From contig CM024766.1 in the NCBI GenBank assembly GCA_014218235.1, forward strand, positions 73,273,207 through 73,337,206: a stretch of 64,000 nt of DNA, written 5' to 3'. The stretch comes from Colocasia esculenta (Eukaryota > Streptophyta > Magnoliopsida > Alismatales > Araceae). Below, piece by piece: positions 1 through 12,415 of the stretch. The translations under genes were made by a program, and so were the position numbers. The notes under the pieces are model-generated. The model ran no database searches. It saw only the letters and a program-made list of their open reading frames with translations, and had not been told where the DNA came from. Numbering within the stretch: the first letter of the stretch is position 1; each line of letters begins with the position of its first letter.

Positions 1-675
1 AGTTAGGCACGAATTTGGGTTGCCATGAATGCATGATTGCATCCCAATTCAACTCTAATTGCCTCTTTTTAATTTCAGCTTATTTATGGTTACGAATTTC
101 TATGTATTTTCTAGCTTCATTTGATTTTTGGGCCAAATGTTGTCCATTGGCCCGATTATGATAATGGGTCATCAATATATAATGTTGGAAGTCTCCCCAA
201 GACTTTTATTTAATTTTTGATTGCGTCGTATTTCCGTGTTAACAGTTTTCTGACTTGTTTCCTTATTTAGATAATTTGTCGCAATAACTCTTAAACCTAG
301 CCCAAATGATTTTTATTGAACCAAATTTCTTAATGGGTCATTATATGATATTATTTGAAGTCCATTTATGATTTTTATTTAATTTTCTAACTCATCCACG
401 TACGTGTGATAATGATGTTACGACTTATTCATGAATTACGATAATAAGTCGCGAAACACTTTAAACTTGGATGATCTGATTTTTCTTGGCATAAATTTCT
501 TTGTGAAACATTTATTAATAATATTTAGGGTTGATTTATAATTTTTATGAAATTTTCCGATGTGTTTTAGCACATACGATAATGGTACGCATGTTTTAAA
601 TATTCCGATATTATGGAAATTATTTATTTCTATTTATTTGAATTTTTATGTAATTAAAATTTTCAGGGTGCTACA
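1..675 (-). repeat. 3' LTR of C-prime (partial)
   Basis: This is direct-repeat partner of 5419-6093. On the minus strand it begins TGTAGCACCCTG at 675, immediately after the PPT. Only the U3 end is inside the window. The sequence is AT-rich and non-coding. Small open frames such as that at 560-880 are antisense to the element and are not genes. Confidence 0.92.
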
Positions 676-710
676 CCCTCCCCCACTTAAGAGAATTTGG
701 TCCCCAAATT
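676..710 (-). promoter_or_regulatory. Polypurine tract and upstream hairpin of C-prime
   Basis: On the minus strand a purine run (AAGTGGGGGAGGG, 676-688) abuts the LTR. This is the plus-strand priming site for reverse transcription. Just 5' of it lies an inverted repeat with arms AATTTGG (694-700) and CCAAATT (704-710) and a 3-nt loop. The same arrangement recurs in C, E, F and A with different arm sequences. Confidence 0.85.
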
Positions 711-994
711 CATTGATCATTAATTGGATTTTGAAAGTTATGATCCTTGAGGTCGTTTCAGATTTAATTCTTCTAACTGGTTTCAACATCGTGGAGGTTA
801 GTCCAACATCTACACCTATGGCCACCCGTACTATTCATTTGGTTCCTTCCACTCCTGTTTTCCTTCCACGGTTGTTATAATTCCATCTTACTCCACCAAA
901 GGAACTATGGTATAATTACTAGATTATCCCTTTCCAATTTCTCCTTAATGATCTCCCCCACTTAGGAATGTACCAATAAGAAAACATCATAAGA

Positions 995-2026
995 TCAGTC
1001 TAGGCATTTAACAATCATACCTCCTTCCGGGAGCTCCGCTTGTGTTATTGCATTCATGCATCCCTGACGCTTTACCACTTCTTGGTTCCTTCCAACTTGG
1101 TCTTTTAACATAGGACAGTTGGGAAGGCGGTGGTCACGACTCCCGCATCGCAGGCAAGCTCCTGCCTTCTTCCAGCACTCTTCCGCTCTGTGTCCAGGCT
1201 TGTTGCAAAAGTTACAATATTCAAAAATCGTTGTTTCTTCTACTTTGATCTTTTTCTCCATGCTATAGTCCTTCCCAGTGGTTGGCCTTTTGTTGTTGTT
1301 ATTATTGTTATTGGGGAAAGTTCCAGTTGTATCGACTGCTCCCCTTTTTGTAAAGGTCGGCTTTGAGATGTCCTTTCCCCTCATGCCTTCCACCTTAGCC
1401 ATAGTATCTTCTACCAGCTGGGCTCTTTGGACCATCTCAGTGTAAGTTTGAATATTGTGTGGTCTGAGCCTTTCAATGAACATGGGCCTGAGCCCATCCA
1501 TGAAACGGTTAGCCTTCAGCCTTTCAGTTCCCACCAGGTGTGGGGCATACATAGCCAGACGCGCGAACTGAGCCTCATACTCAGCCACAGACATTCCTCT
1601 CTATTTTAGTGCGGAAAACTCCGCTGCCTTCTTTTCCTTGACTCTCTCAGAGAAATATTTTCCCCGGAATATCTCCAGGAATCCAGCCCATTCCAGTTCA
1701 GCTATATTAGGCAGGTGGGCCGATGTGGCCTTCCACCACGCTCGGGCATCCTTTGTAAATTGGAAAGTGGCCAGTACCACTTTCTCCCTATTGGTGCATT
1801 GCATTACTTGGAAGATCCTTTCTATTTCTTCCTGCCAGTTTTCTGCCTCGTCTGGGTCAGAGGATCCAGAGAAACGAGGAGGGTTTAAACTCCTAAAATT
1901 CCAGTGCAGATCACCGGCTCTATTCCTTGCAGCTCCAGCCTGATTTCCAGCATGAACTACATTTTGTAATGCCTGGGTCAGTCCAGCCACGGTTTCTTGC
2001 ATAACTTGCCATTGGTTACGAGACAT
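995..2026 (-). pseudogene. gag: gag of C-prime, one in-frame stop
   Basis: The frame opens at ATG 2026 and runs to 995, about 344 codons, broken once by TAG at 1601-1603. The equivalent codon in element C is CAG, so this is a C-to-T change. Residues about 70-170 match the plant retrotransposon Gag domain. There is an Asn-rich run, then two CCHC zinc knuckles, CNFCNKPGHRAEEC and CLRCGSRDHRLPNC, both with all ligands present. Gag would form the cytoplasmic virus-like particle and bind the RNA. No protease motif follows before the PPT, so the element is gag-only by structure. It keeps about 240 bp at the gag 3' end that element C has lost. Confidence 0.88.
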
Positions 2027-2265
2027 TACAGTTGAGTGAGAGTGTTATAAGGGTTCCTGAGAAAAGGATGGAAACCAATTAATGTCTCTAGATACATTAT
2101 AAGAGTCAATGGGTAGGAGGGTTTAATTCTTCCTAACATATTCCCAGTCTCTACCCATTCTCACCAGGAACTGTATTTAATTTTTCCAAGACCTAGGTTC
2201 CATAGGTATCTCCTATTCCTAAGACATATCCTATTTGGTATTCCTAGGCTCTGATACCACTAAAT
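2027..2265 (-). promoter_or_regulatory. Primer binding site and leader of C-prime
   Basis: On the minus strand TGGTATCAGAGCC (2247-2259) lies 6 nt after the 5' LTR end. It matches the PBS used by plant elements primed with initiator tRNA-Met. A non-coding leader of about 220 nt leads to the gag ATG. Element C has lost about 160 nt of this leader. Confidence 0.9.
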
Positions 2266-5200
2266 TGTCACGTCTCGAGAATTACCCAGCGGATATTAAT
2301 TCGAAGAATTCGAGTCGATATTCCGAAACGTGGACAGTCGGCAAATAAGCCTCTAGCTAGCGCGCACTAAATGTATATCAACACAACATCACAATAGGGC
2401 CCATATGTTGAACTCAATATAAATTGTATTCAAATCTCATATTTGTCTCAGATAAACTAATACAGGACTAAGACTCAATAAAAGCAAAAGTACATACTAC
2501 CTCACTTCCTACTACATTGTTCTAACACACAAAATAAACTAACTATAGATGGACTCATGTTTGGAACGCTCTTCACTCGAACGCATTCCCATCCTCGACT
2601 TGCTCTTCCTCTTGCACTTCATGGTCACCTAGATTGGGTAAAAATAGGGAATGAGCAAACTAGCCCAGTAGGATTTATATCTCAATGTGCGGGCAATGAT
2701 ATAAGTGATTAACATTTTACAACTAGGCAAGTACGATGAATGATATGCAAGTACGAATAAATCTCGTTAAAACTTGATATATAAAACAAGCTAGAGAGAG
2801 TGATTACGATAGATCAAGATTTGTGAACAAGATGACAAGATAGAACTAGCAATAGATCACTTTGTACAAGCACGCAAGAATTCACTTGATGTCAAGAACG
2901 TAAGATATCACTAATTGCATTAAATGCAGGATGGCCATATCACGCCAGCAAGCAAGCAAGAATGTATGAGCACGATCAAGTAACACTAATCCGGCACGCA
3001 GACACTAATGTACACCGAGAAAAGATCCATCAAGAATGTACACCAGGACACATATATGTGGGTATGTATCTAACATTCAACAAGCAAGAAAGTACTCCCA
3101 GCGCAGATGCAACGCCAGTAATCATTATACCCCATGGTTAACAGTATATCTATGACTCGCCGTCATTGGGGCTAGATTGGATCCCTTGGACACACGCCGT
3201 GCCCTGTCAGCATCTCATGTAAATTTTTAAATGTAGATACCTACAATCATTAATAATGGCCAATGAGAGTTTCAATAAGTAAGCAGGTGTAATGTCATGT
3301 TCATGATGATGATGGGAAGAAGTAATAATTAAATTGAACATGATTTCATGAGAACAATGGTCAAGAGATAAATTTGGCAGCATAACGGTACAATTTATAC
3401 TTTTGTTCAATCTTTACATTAATGGCTTTAGTCTAGTTTGTAAGTCACACTCACGAGATCAAGAAGAGAAAGGAAGTGCACGCTATCTCCAGGGAACTTC
3501 AATGGTACAACCAACTCGTCGGCCATGTGGGAATCCATGGTCAGAGGAGATTTACGGAGGCCTTGGTGAAAAGGTCGCTAGTCTACCGATTCGGAATGAC
3601 CGGTAGAGAGTTTCCAATTTCCCAAGAAAGGTTGCCTAATAGTGCTAGTGTGTAGTGCGGTATGCGTGTCTCAATTCACAAACCATCGGTCTCAAACTCG
3701 CAGGAAGCACTTGACAAGATAACATGGAATAAAACTATGCACTTTAACTAATCATGGTTGCAAGATTTTATGATAACCATTATCATTTAAACGTGGAAGA
3801 ACAGTAGGAAGATTAAATCACAAGTAGCACGAATGGATCATAACATTTAAGGAGCACTTAGAATAGCATTCATGTAATTAAAGCTTTTAAATGGGTTAAT
3901 AAATTTTAAGCCATTAAATAACAATCATGTAATGCTCAGACCCAAGACATGCAACTTACACAGTAAATATCATATTTAAACAGATCTTGGGTATATGCGG
4001 AAAACTATGCATGAAAACACATGGTTTCAGGTAAAGTTCTGAGATCGCGACATATCCCTATAAGGAAGGCGACGGGGTCGTCAGATCAGGCAGGTAGAAG
4101 GCGACATGGGTATTGTCGCAACCAGAACGCGACAGAGGTACTGTCGCGAGCCGACCTCAGAATGCGACATATCGGGCCGTCGCGTTCACAGGGTCTACGC
4201 CTGAGTCCGACATGGATCTGACATGCTCTTGGTTCAGACTACCATGATTTGACACAGGGTGATATTCATGAAACGCCTATATCTCTCTATATGCTGATCT
4301 TTAGACAAAACTCACAACATAGAAAATGTTGAGGACATCTATTTAAAGAACTTTTGTGTTGTGGGCTGGGTCTGAATCGGTCTCTAATTGCATTAAATAC
4401 AGGAATAACATGGTAAAGCCCTAAACATGCATGACTTCATGGCGGCTTACATGTTAGACTTGTAACATGAGATCTACTGATATTTGGACAAAACGTCTAA
4501 CATTAAAGATGACAAGGAAAACTAGTATAAGAACTTTGTGGTTGGGGTTTTAACCTAATTCGGTCTTGAACCTTGTGAAAAACATGAGTAAGTGAAAGTT
4601 AAATGCAACCAGAAAACGCAGTATCATGCATGACTCTATTACGAAGTTTATAACTCTCTAAATAATGATCTTGAAGCAAAACATTTAACATGAAAGATGA
4701 CCATATCGGTTAATACAAGAACTTTCATGTTGGAGTCTTGACCTACTTCGGTCTTAAATCTCAAGCAAAACAGGAAGAACCTAAGGCTAACTGCAAACCC
4801 GAAAACACAGTATTATGCATGACTCTCTTACGGGGTTCATAACGCTCTAACTAAAGAGTTTTAGACAAAACGTTGAACATGAAAGATGATCGTGACTACA
4901 AGTATAAGAACTTTTATGTTGATGATTTACTCTAATTCGGTCTCAAATCGTGTGAATAATAAGAAGAACGGGAAAAGCTCTAACAGTGCGCGACTTTGGC
5001 AAAACGCTTATAATTCAAAATCTACTAAATGAAATTCGATGAAACCAGTGGGAAATGAAAGTTAACTTGATTCTCTACACATTGGTATAGGATATGTTAA
5101 GGTTTGGCCCGAGAAAACCTACTTTGGTCGACTTCAAGAGAGTGGTTGTGCAGGTCGTAGCAGATGAGAAGGGGAAGAAGAACGGCTTCTTGTGGTCGTT

Positions 5201-6093
5201 CCACAGCTCCTCAGCCACCAAGAGCTCCTCCACACGACCCTAGCAAGTTCTAAATTCGTTCCTAGGGTTTGGGTGAAGAGTATTTAAGTAACCATGGTGT
5301 TTAGGAGTCCTATTATAACTAGGAAAAGAGGATTTCGGGATTGGCATGTTTGGTTTCCTATTTTTGATGATTTCCTCCTCCCTTTGAGTGTGTGAGGCAT
5401 TAGGAAACCTCCCCTCATAGTTAGGCACGAATTTGGGTTGCCATGAATGCATGATTGCATCCCAATTCAACTCTAATTGCCTCTTTTTAATTTCAGCTTA
5501 TTTATGGTTACGAATTTCTATGTATTTTCTAGCTTCATTTGATTTTTGGGCCAAATGTTGTCCATTGGCTCGATTATGATAATGAGTCATCAATATATAA
5601 TGTTGGAAGTCTCCCCAAGACTTTTATTTAATTTTTGATTGCGTCGTATTTCCGTGTTAACAGTTTTCCGACTTGTTTCCTTATTTAGATAATCGGTCGC
5701 AATAACTCTTAAACCTAGCCCAAATGATTTTTATTGAACCAAATTTCTTAATGGGTCATTATAGGATATTATTTGAAGTCCATTTATGATTTTTATTTAA
5801 TTTTCTAACTCATCCACGTACGTGTGATAATGATGTTACGACTTATTCATGAATTACGATAATGAATCGCGAAACACTTTAAACTTGGATGATCTGATTT
5901 TTCTTGGCACAAATTTCTTTGTGAAACATTTAGTAATAATATTTAGGGTTGATTTATAATTTTTATGAAATTTTCCGATGTGTTTTAGCACATACGATAA
6001 TGATACGTATGTTTTAAATACTCCGATATTATGGAAATTATTTATTTCCATTTATTTGAATTTTTATGTAATTAAATTTTTCAGGGTGCTACA
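2266..6093 (-). repeat. 5' LTR of C-prime, 3828 bp
   Basis: The LTR starts TGTAGC at 6093 and ends CGTGACA at 2266 on the minus strand. It holds no gene. Internal landmarks in sense order are: an AT-rich U3; an array of eight GCGAC or GTCGC boxes (4047-4183); a GTGGGAATCCA module shared with E and D (3503-3561, antisense as printed); and a CTCATTCCC...CTAG module (2629-2672). It aligns along its length to the two LTRs of element C. Confidence 0.92.
4047..4183. repeat. GCGAC/GTCGC box array in the C-prime LTR
   Basis: Eight copies occur in 137 bp: GCGAC at 4047, 4069, 4101, 4129 and 4164, and GTCGC at 4115, 4143 and 4179. Opposed copies form inverted pairs, for example 4115-4119 with 4129-4133. 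The surrounding LTR is AT-rich and nearly free of this 5-mer. Confidence 0.85.
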
Positions 6094-6194
6094 GCTATGA
6101 TATCTACTAAGTGATGTCACTCGGGCTTGCCGTGTGTGTGTGTTGGTCCTAACTTAGAGCAACCCTTGACGATTGGGGAAAGGACTTCGGACTC

Positions 6195-7265
6195 TTAACA
6201 TGGGATTATCCCTATTCTAAGTGTTGTGGCCTCACACCTAGAGACCGAGAGATAGAATCTTTTGAGGTACAACCCATTCCACGGATGTGACAGTTCTGCG
6301 CCCTCGGCATTGATTAGGCGGTAGGCATTTCCTAGATACACCTCTTTCACAATGCACAGACCTTCCCAATTTGGTTGTAATTTAGACCTTGGACCTCTAG
6401 GTTTGATAAAAATGCATTTAAAGACCATATCACCCTCTTGGAATTTTCGTTCAATTACCTTCTTTTGGAAAGACCTTGAGATTCGCCGTTGATATGAGAG
6501 CACGTGATCGGCCGCTGTTAGTTGCCTTTCATCTAAGAGTTCCAATTGGAATAGTAACGCCTCTCGACGTTCATCAACATTATGTTCCTTATCAAGTTGG
6601 ACTCTTAGTGAAGGGATCAGGATCTCGTATGGAACTACCACCTCCATCCCATAAGTGAGAGCATACGGTGTCTGCCCTGTGGGAGTACGGACAGAGGTAC
6701 GGTATGTCCTTAGAGCCTCTATTAGCTTTTCTAGCCAATCAACGAATTTATGCGATTCACAAGTTTTCTTTAAGATTTTAAGAAGGGTGTTATTAGTTGC
6801 TTCAGCTTGGCCATTGCCTTGTGGGTAATATGTAGATGAATGATGCATAGTGATGTTGTATTTCTTACAGAGGTCCTGAAGTTCTTGTGAGATGAATTGC
6901 GGCCCGTTGTCTGTGACGATGCTGCTTGGCACTCCGAACCGCGAAATGATATTCTTCATGATAAAGCAGCACACTATGGATGCTTTGATTTATGTGAACG
7001 CTTCTGCCTCTGCCCACTTGGTGTAATACTTAGTTGCTGTTAGGATAAAGGATTTTTCTTTGGTTTGAGCATTAGGATCACCAAGGGGGCCAACAATATC
7101 AAAAGCCCATATGGAGAATGGCCAAGGTGTGGAAAGTGGATGAAGTGAGGACGAAGGAGCATGAATTTTATCAGCATGGAGTTGGCATTTGACACACCTA
7201 CGGATGTAGATGGCACAGTCTTCTTCTAGGTTCGGCCAGTAGTAGCCCTACCTAATGATCTTCTT
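6195..7265 (-). pseudogene. Integrase of element D
   Basis: Frames at 6195-6974 and upstream to about 7265 encode a Tat-type integrase that would insert the cDNA in the nucleus. The zinc-binding part (WPNLEEDC, then CVKC) and the first catalytic Asp (FDIVGPL) lie at about 7040-7250 in frames with stops. In the 259-residue open part, TDNGPQF holds Asp22 and GQAEATN holds Glu58, which is the DX35E spacing. The C-terminal part (PNWEGLCIVKEV) resembles the GPY/F region. There is no chromodomain, as expected for Tat elements. Stop codons near 6975-7030 and 7250-7272 make it non-functional. Confidence 0.85.
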
Positions 7266-7274
7266 AGAAGGCAT

Positions 7275-7730
7275 CTAACTGTTGACATGCCCTCCACATT
7301 CACTAGCATGGGCTCCTTCCACCACTTTCCAAGCTTCGTCATCATTAAGACATCTCAAAAGAACTCCATTAAGAGCCCGTCTGTACAAACCTTCTCTGAC
7401 GATTGTATATCTTAGGGCGGCTCTTCTTATGGCCTTACGATCCTCCGAATTTTCCCCTTCGGGATACGACCCATCTTTACAATACTGCTCAATATCAAAA
7501 TACCATGGCAATTCTTCTTCATCTAAGATTTCCTCGAGCTCAGCCAACATGATTTGTTGTACTCCTCTCTTCCTAGCCCTCTCTTCTAAGGTTGTCCTAA
7601 GGTTCTTGAACCAAGGATCTTTGGGAGATGGAACATCGAGCCGTTGGACGACAATTGTCTCGGTCTGATGGCTCAGAGGGAAGGATAGAGAAGAAGCTAG
7701 TGGTGCCAAGGCGTCAGCCAGGATGTTTTG
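7275..7730 (-). pseudogene. End of archaeal-type RNase H and start of integrase of element D
   Basis: The open frame at 7275-7745 fuses 15 bases of element A to D coding sequence. The D part starts after the TTTTG TSD with a segment holding the last RNase H Asp (ADALAPLASS), then a linker and the integrase N-terminal His-containing part (GAHASECGGH). It continues directly from the 30549-30720 segment once element A is disregarded. The apparent N-terminal Met belongs to the A LTR and is not a real start. Confidence 0.85.
7726..7730. repeat. Target-site duplication of element A, TTTTG (partner 30549-30553)
   Basis: TTTTG lies immediately before the TGTAAC start at 7731 and again immediately after the TTACA end at 30548. 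The perfect 5-bp match across 22.8 kb fixes both ends of element A and shows that everything between entered D as one insertion later filled by others. Confidence 0.93.
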
Positions 7731-8474
7731 TGTAACGTCGCGCATTTTTTAGATCTTCGCAGATCCTTGCTTAGCGGGTTTGGTGGCCAGTGTGTGGCCC
7801 ATTAGCCTGTGTTTCAGGTGTTCTTATAGGTTGTGAGGCTTTGTGGGCCGGCAGGTTGGGCCCAAAGTGCTCACAGGTTTTCTTCCTATGAATGTGACAA
7901 GGGTGTGCGTCGCGTTCTGAATGTGACGGCCCTGGTGGTCACGTTCTGCTTGCCGACCGAGATGCGGTCCTCGTCTGCATGCGCGCCGCGTGTCGCACGC
8001 TGGGGGGCATGCTGACGTTGACTTTGAGAAGGCGACGCCCTATGCCGTCGCGTTCAGGTCGTGATGGATGGGTACGTCGCGTTCTTAACCGAAAACAGTT
8101 CATAACCCTGGTTGGCCAGACAGAGTTGAGCAAGCTCTGTTTGGCCAGGGGGAGGCTGCTGCGGCGGCTTTTCGGGCGATTTGGCATTTGGGGATCATTT
8201 TCGGTGTGGTCTCACCGCAAGGACATCACATGGAGCGGGGAGACGCCGTGTCGTGGTTGGTTTGTGTGTTCTTCGCGAAGGTAGGAAGATTCCACCTCGT
8301 TTTACTGCGTGGATTGCATGTGGTGAATGTTTAGATTGTTTAATGCGTTATAAACGGTAGATACCATGCAAGGGCATTGAGAAGAGCATGAAAAATGGGA
8401 TTAAACATCGGTTTATAGGGTTTATGGGGGAGATCTGGTGAGGGGTCCCCGGATTAGGGTTCCGGCCTATGAAG

Positions 8475-8572
8475 GCGACGGACCCTTCTGTCGCGTTCTA
8501 AACGCGACAGGCCGACCCATCGCGTTCTGCTTCTGAACGTGACCTATTGGGGTGTCGCGTTCAGAAGGCGAC
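8475..8572. repeat. Hairpin-forming GTCGC/GCGAC cluster in the A 5' LTR
   Basis: Boxes lie at 8475, 8490, 8504, 8554 and 8568. Arms CTGTCGCGTT (8488-8497) and AACGCGACAG (8501-8510) form a perfect 10-bp inverted repeat around a 3-nt loop. A second imperfect pair lies at 8554-8572. The equivalent in the 3' LTR is at 28167-28279. Confidence 0.88.
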
Positions 8573-9292
8573 CTGGGACCCTATCACGTTAACAGGTCTG
8601 AGGGTTTTATGTATGTGCATGATGTCATGGCTATCTCATTATCGTGGTTTGTTGTGCATGGCAATGGTGAGTGGTGCATTAGCACCTGTAACGCTCCTTG
8701 AGCATGTTGCTCATATGGTGAATGTGTTGTTCACGTTGTTGGCGTGTTATTCATATGGTTAGTGTGTTGTTTACGTGGTTAGGATGTTGTTCGTGTGTTT
8801 GGAATAGTGTCTACGTGGTTTGAGTGATGTGTATAAGGTTGGTTTATAGTGGTTGGGCAGTGAGGTTCCAGTGTGAACCTAGTCTCGGTCTTTTGATATC
8901 TATTATAGGTTACTTACGATGGTTTAATTAGTAAAGTAAGTGTAGGGTTAAGAGTTGGTGTATGGTTATTAAGTGGTTAATATGTATTATGTTTAATGTG
9001 GCAATGGAGGTCATGAGATGACCAAGGACAGGCTAGATTATTATTGGTTAATGTACCTTATGTATGTGTCTATGTATGCTAGATTGTAGGTCACAGAGTG
9101 ATTGGAAGAAGCTATTCCTAACATGTGTATCGTGGTTTGCAATAACGATTATATATGTATACATCGTGGTTTGTGCGTTGTCGAGTTTGGTGCTCCGACG
9201 CCTATTCCAGAATGCCTCTTCAGTTGGGTACCCCAGGTTTTGTGTGAGCCAGGCACATTAGTGCTCATGGTTTTTCTCGGTACTGTGTGTAC

Positions 9293-11943
9293 TGAACGCG
9301 CGGCATAGTTGACTGTGCATTTTCGTTGTCCAGAGTTCCTCGCACAAGTCAATATGCACACTTCCTCTAAACTGTCTCACAAAATTAAAATAACAAATAT
9401 GAACTCATATAGTGGTGAGAACAGGTCATATCCACGGAGAGGCAAAATAGAATTTGATTTAAACTACTTGAACTTGAAATCATTCTAACGAACACTTTTT
9501 CACCAAAATAACACTGCATTAGAATCAATTCTAAAAACATCTCTAATCAAATCCCTCACAACTCGATAGATCAAACATAATGAAAGAGCGAGTTGAATTA
9601 AAATTTAAGACACCTTATATCACTGTACCCTTACAGCTCGAGGGATGAATTAGTAAGAAAAATAGTAAACGAAATTTAAAGTGTAACGTCAAACTTTTGA
9701 GATATCAAATGCTCTCTTCACTTCCCCCTCCAGTAGTAAGAAGAAAAGCAAAATGCCAAACTCATAACAGCATCCAAATTGAAGAAGAAATGGACAAAGC
9801 AATTAGACAAAGCAAATCAGAAGAATTGAAATAATATGTCAATGCCACTGGATCGAACTCTCCAACATAGAAGATTTAGAAATAAACAAATGTACTGAAT
9901 TGAATTATCTATGCACATAAGAAATGAAAAAAAAATTCACACAGAAGAAATAAGAAATAAAATGCCACTGGATCAAACTATGCTAAGCACATAAGAAAGT
10001 AAAGAACTATTAAAGAAAAGTTGATCCGAACAACCCCTGCATCGAACTCACTCAATCTAAAAGCAACAAAGAGAAGTAGAAATCCAAAAAAATAATAATA
10101 ATAAATGCTCAAACCTCCCGTATGCCAAATCCCAGCCCAAAACCTCATAGAATTGAGGAAAGGAGGAAGAACAGAAACTAAAATTAAAATCCTAAAGCAT
10201 CGAACCACCCAACTCCCTTCTCTGCTCTACTGCTTTAACAGAACTGAAACTTGAAACAAAAGAACTCAAAAAAAATATATATATATGATGAACCAAAGAA
10301 AACAGCAAGAACGAAATCCCATTAATTCTGCACTCAAAACTCCCAACAACACTGAACTGAAGAGATGCTAAGAAGAACAAATGATAGAATAAAAGATCCC
10401 CAAAAGTATGGACTGGCCAAACCCCTTGCGCTCTGGAAGAACAGGGAAAGGAACTAAAAATTTCTAAGAAATCAAACTCCCAAAAGATTCGAACTAGAGA
10501 ACTGGAGTCTCCCTCTCCTCTAAACTGTGATAGAAAAGCAAGAAATTAAAATTCTAAAACAAATGCTTAACTCCCAATTTGCTCTGCTTGAAAGAAGAAG
10601 TACAGAACAAGCACATGGCCAACTGAAATCTCTACTGGCGAAGCTCTCTAAACTCTGGAAGAACAGAAAGCAAGAACTAAGAAACCTCCAAATTCCAACT
10701 CGTCTCCCTCCCCTAAGTTCTGCTGAAAGAAGAAAAATATAGGAAAAATGGCAACTAAAAATCTTAAAATTTCTAACCAGAGAACCCCCTGGCAAGAGGA
10801 CCTCGGGTCCTTTTATAGATGCTCGGGCGCCTCCCGGATCACCAACGCACCAAGATCGCCAGCTCTGCTCCACCGGGATTGCCACATCAGTAGTTGCTTG
10901 GATCGCCACCTCAGCAGACCCTCACGCCTGCGCCTCCAACTTCAGATGCGCAGTACCATCGCACACATCAGCAGGGCCATCTGCCCCATCTCAAGCCACC
11001 TCAGTCAGCTCAACCGATCCACACCGCCGCTGCACCTCACTGCCATGCACGACATCCGCCCTTCTCGTGCCACCTCAGTCACTGCCATGCACAGCAGCTC
11101 CGTGCACTTCATCCATTTCCCGCCTCTGGATCTGCATGCCAGAGCTCCATCGGCCAGCCAGCAGCTCCATCGCACCGCCACCAGCGCCGCACACACCGCG
11201 CCAGCCTCCATCGGCCTCTGCACACCCTCAGCACACCTGACCCGGCCGCTGCTCACCGCCCTCCATCCCGCCAGCCCAACTAGCCGCCCAAGCCATCGCC
11301 GCGCGCACACCAGCCCCTGCCAGGATCGCCTCCTGCACAGCCAACCCAACAACTCAGCACCGTTAGGAGCTTCTAGTTCCTTCTAGGTTCTTCCGGCTTC
11401 TATTGACCTGGGAGATAGGATAAAAAGGATAAAATTAATTATGTGCATAGGTAACTCTGGTTCGATGAAAGGGAAATGGTGCAATGGACCAGTGTTGGTG
11501 AAGAAATTAATTCTGGCACAATGGACTCATGAGGGGTATGTCGCATTATGGGATGATGGGATTTTATTAAAATGTTTTTATTTATTTATTGGGATTGGGT
11601 GACATGACGGTGTTTAGGTAAATGTTATTTAACTAAGAGTTATTTAAAATTTGATTTATTTATAAACTAATATTTACAAGAAATGCTTAAAGAAAATCTA
11701 AGACCAAGGATTTATTTATGTACAATATACCCGTAAAAAGAGAAAAGAATTATTCAAAAGATATCGACTTTATTTAAATGAGGATCTAACTATGTGTTCT
11801 ACCCGAAAAAATAACTAATATGTTCAAAAATTTATTCATGGATGAAATGCAAATTAAAGTCAATGCGCACATTATTTATAGACAAAGAATATCTAAAATT
11901 CACTATATGCATGAAGTTTAACAAAAAAATTCTATAGTTATCA
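9293..11943 (-). mobile_element. Solo LTR H, 2651 bp, TSD TGTAC
   Basis: The insert starts TG and ends CA and is flanked by TGTAC at 9288-9292 and 11944-11948. The A 3' LTR has one uninterrupted copy of this site near 28990. There is no PBS, PPT or retroviral frame, so it reads as a solo LTR left by LTR-LTR recombination. Its orientation is inferred from a TATA box on the minus strand at 10809-10818. The GC-rich region 10820-11390 would be upstream U3 and the A-rich region 9293-10800 R-U5. The 212-codon frame at 10748-11386 is low-complexity and antisense to this promoter, so I do not call it a gene. The family is unlike A-G. Confidence 0.75.
10809..11078 (-). promoter_or_regulatory. TATA box and upstream repeated boxes of solo LTR H
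   Basis: CTATAAAAGG reads on the minus strand at 10818-10809. Upstream of it (higher coordinates) the decamer CTGAKGTGGC, seen on the plus strand as GCCACMTCAG, occurs at 10881, 10905, 10995 and 11069, with a degenerate copy near 10962. Repeated short boxes just 5' of a TATA element are typical of LTR enhancers. No factor is assigned. Confidence 0.6.
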
Positions 11944-12394
11944 TGTACCGTCGAGGTCTGTGTCATCTTCCTAGACACCCTCACTCCTGTGTCTGAGTTG
12001 TATGTTCGGCTGAGGGAAAGACGGCAAAGGGGTAGCTACTTATGAGAGTTTGTGTTTGGTCGCTTGTAGCGCACTTGTGGTTGGGGGTACGAACACTAGT
12101 AGTCGACACTGGTTCCCAGCTAGTCCTGTTTTCCAGTGCCACGCTTTAGGAATCTTGGGCCAGAGTCCCTAAAGGTGCCAGGCATGGGCCTGCAGCTGTG
12201 TGGTCTGCAGGTGTGGTGTTGGTTGGTCTCCACTGTTCTTTGGCTTGTTCTTGTGGAGCGGCAGTTGGACCTTTCGTCCTTGACTGCGAGACTAAGAGGT
12301 AGTTCTTGTGTTGAGTTTTCTGGGTTGGATACTGTAACATCCCTGTTACCCCTTTGGGTCATCTGCTCTCGGCTGGGATCGCAACATGCAGGGC

Positions 12395-12415
12395 CGTCGC
12401 CTTCTGAAGGCGACG
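12395..12415. repeat. Perfect GTCGC hairpin in solo LTR B
   Basis: Arms CGTCGCCTT (12395-12403) and AAGGCGACG (12407-12415) pair fully around a CTG loop, only about 60 bp into the LTR. More GTCGC/GCGAC boxes occur at 13400-13451 and at 21948-22209, on either side of the element C insertion. Confidence 0.88.

Larger units (their letters stand above)
1..6093 (-). mobile_element. Element C-prime: gag-only (non-autonomous) Ty3/gypsy retrotransposon, runs off left edge
   Basis: The order on the minus strand is 5' LTR (2266-6093), PBS, gag, hairpin and PPT, then 3' LTR (1-675, cut by the window edge). Bases 1-675 and 5419-6093 are collinear without indels, which proves the LTR pair. The internal region is only 1590 bp and contains gag but no protease, reverse transcriptase or integrase. 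The LTRs are 3.8 kb. It is the same family as element C at 13452-21947, on the opposite strand. It interrupts element D just downstream of the D integrase frame. The five bases right of it (GCTAT, 6094-6098) would be the TSD, but the left partner is outside the window. An autonomous E-like element would have to supply Pol in trans; that is inference. Confidence 0.9.

Noticed and set aside
4047..4183. GCGAC arrays as a CRISPR or satellite
   Set aside because: Units are only 5-10 bp, spacing is irregular and orientation mixed, inside eukaryotic LTRs.
10748..11386. 212-codon Ser/Pro/His-rich frame in solo LTR H
   Set aside because: It is GC-rich low complexity, open in more than one frame on both strands, and runs against the TATA box. 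It has no known domain.
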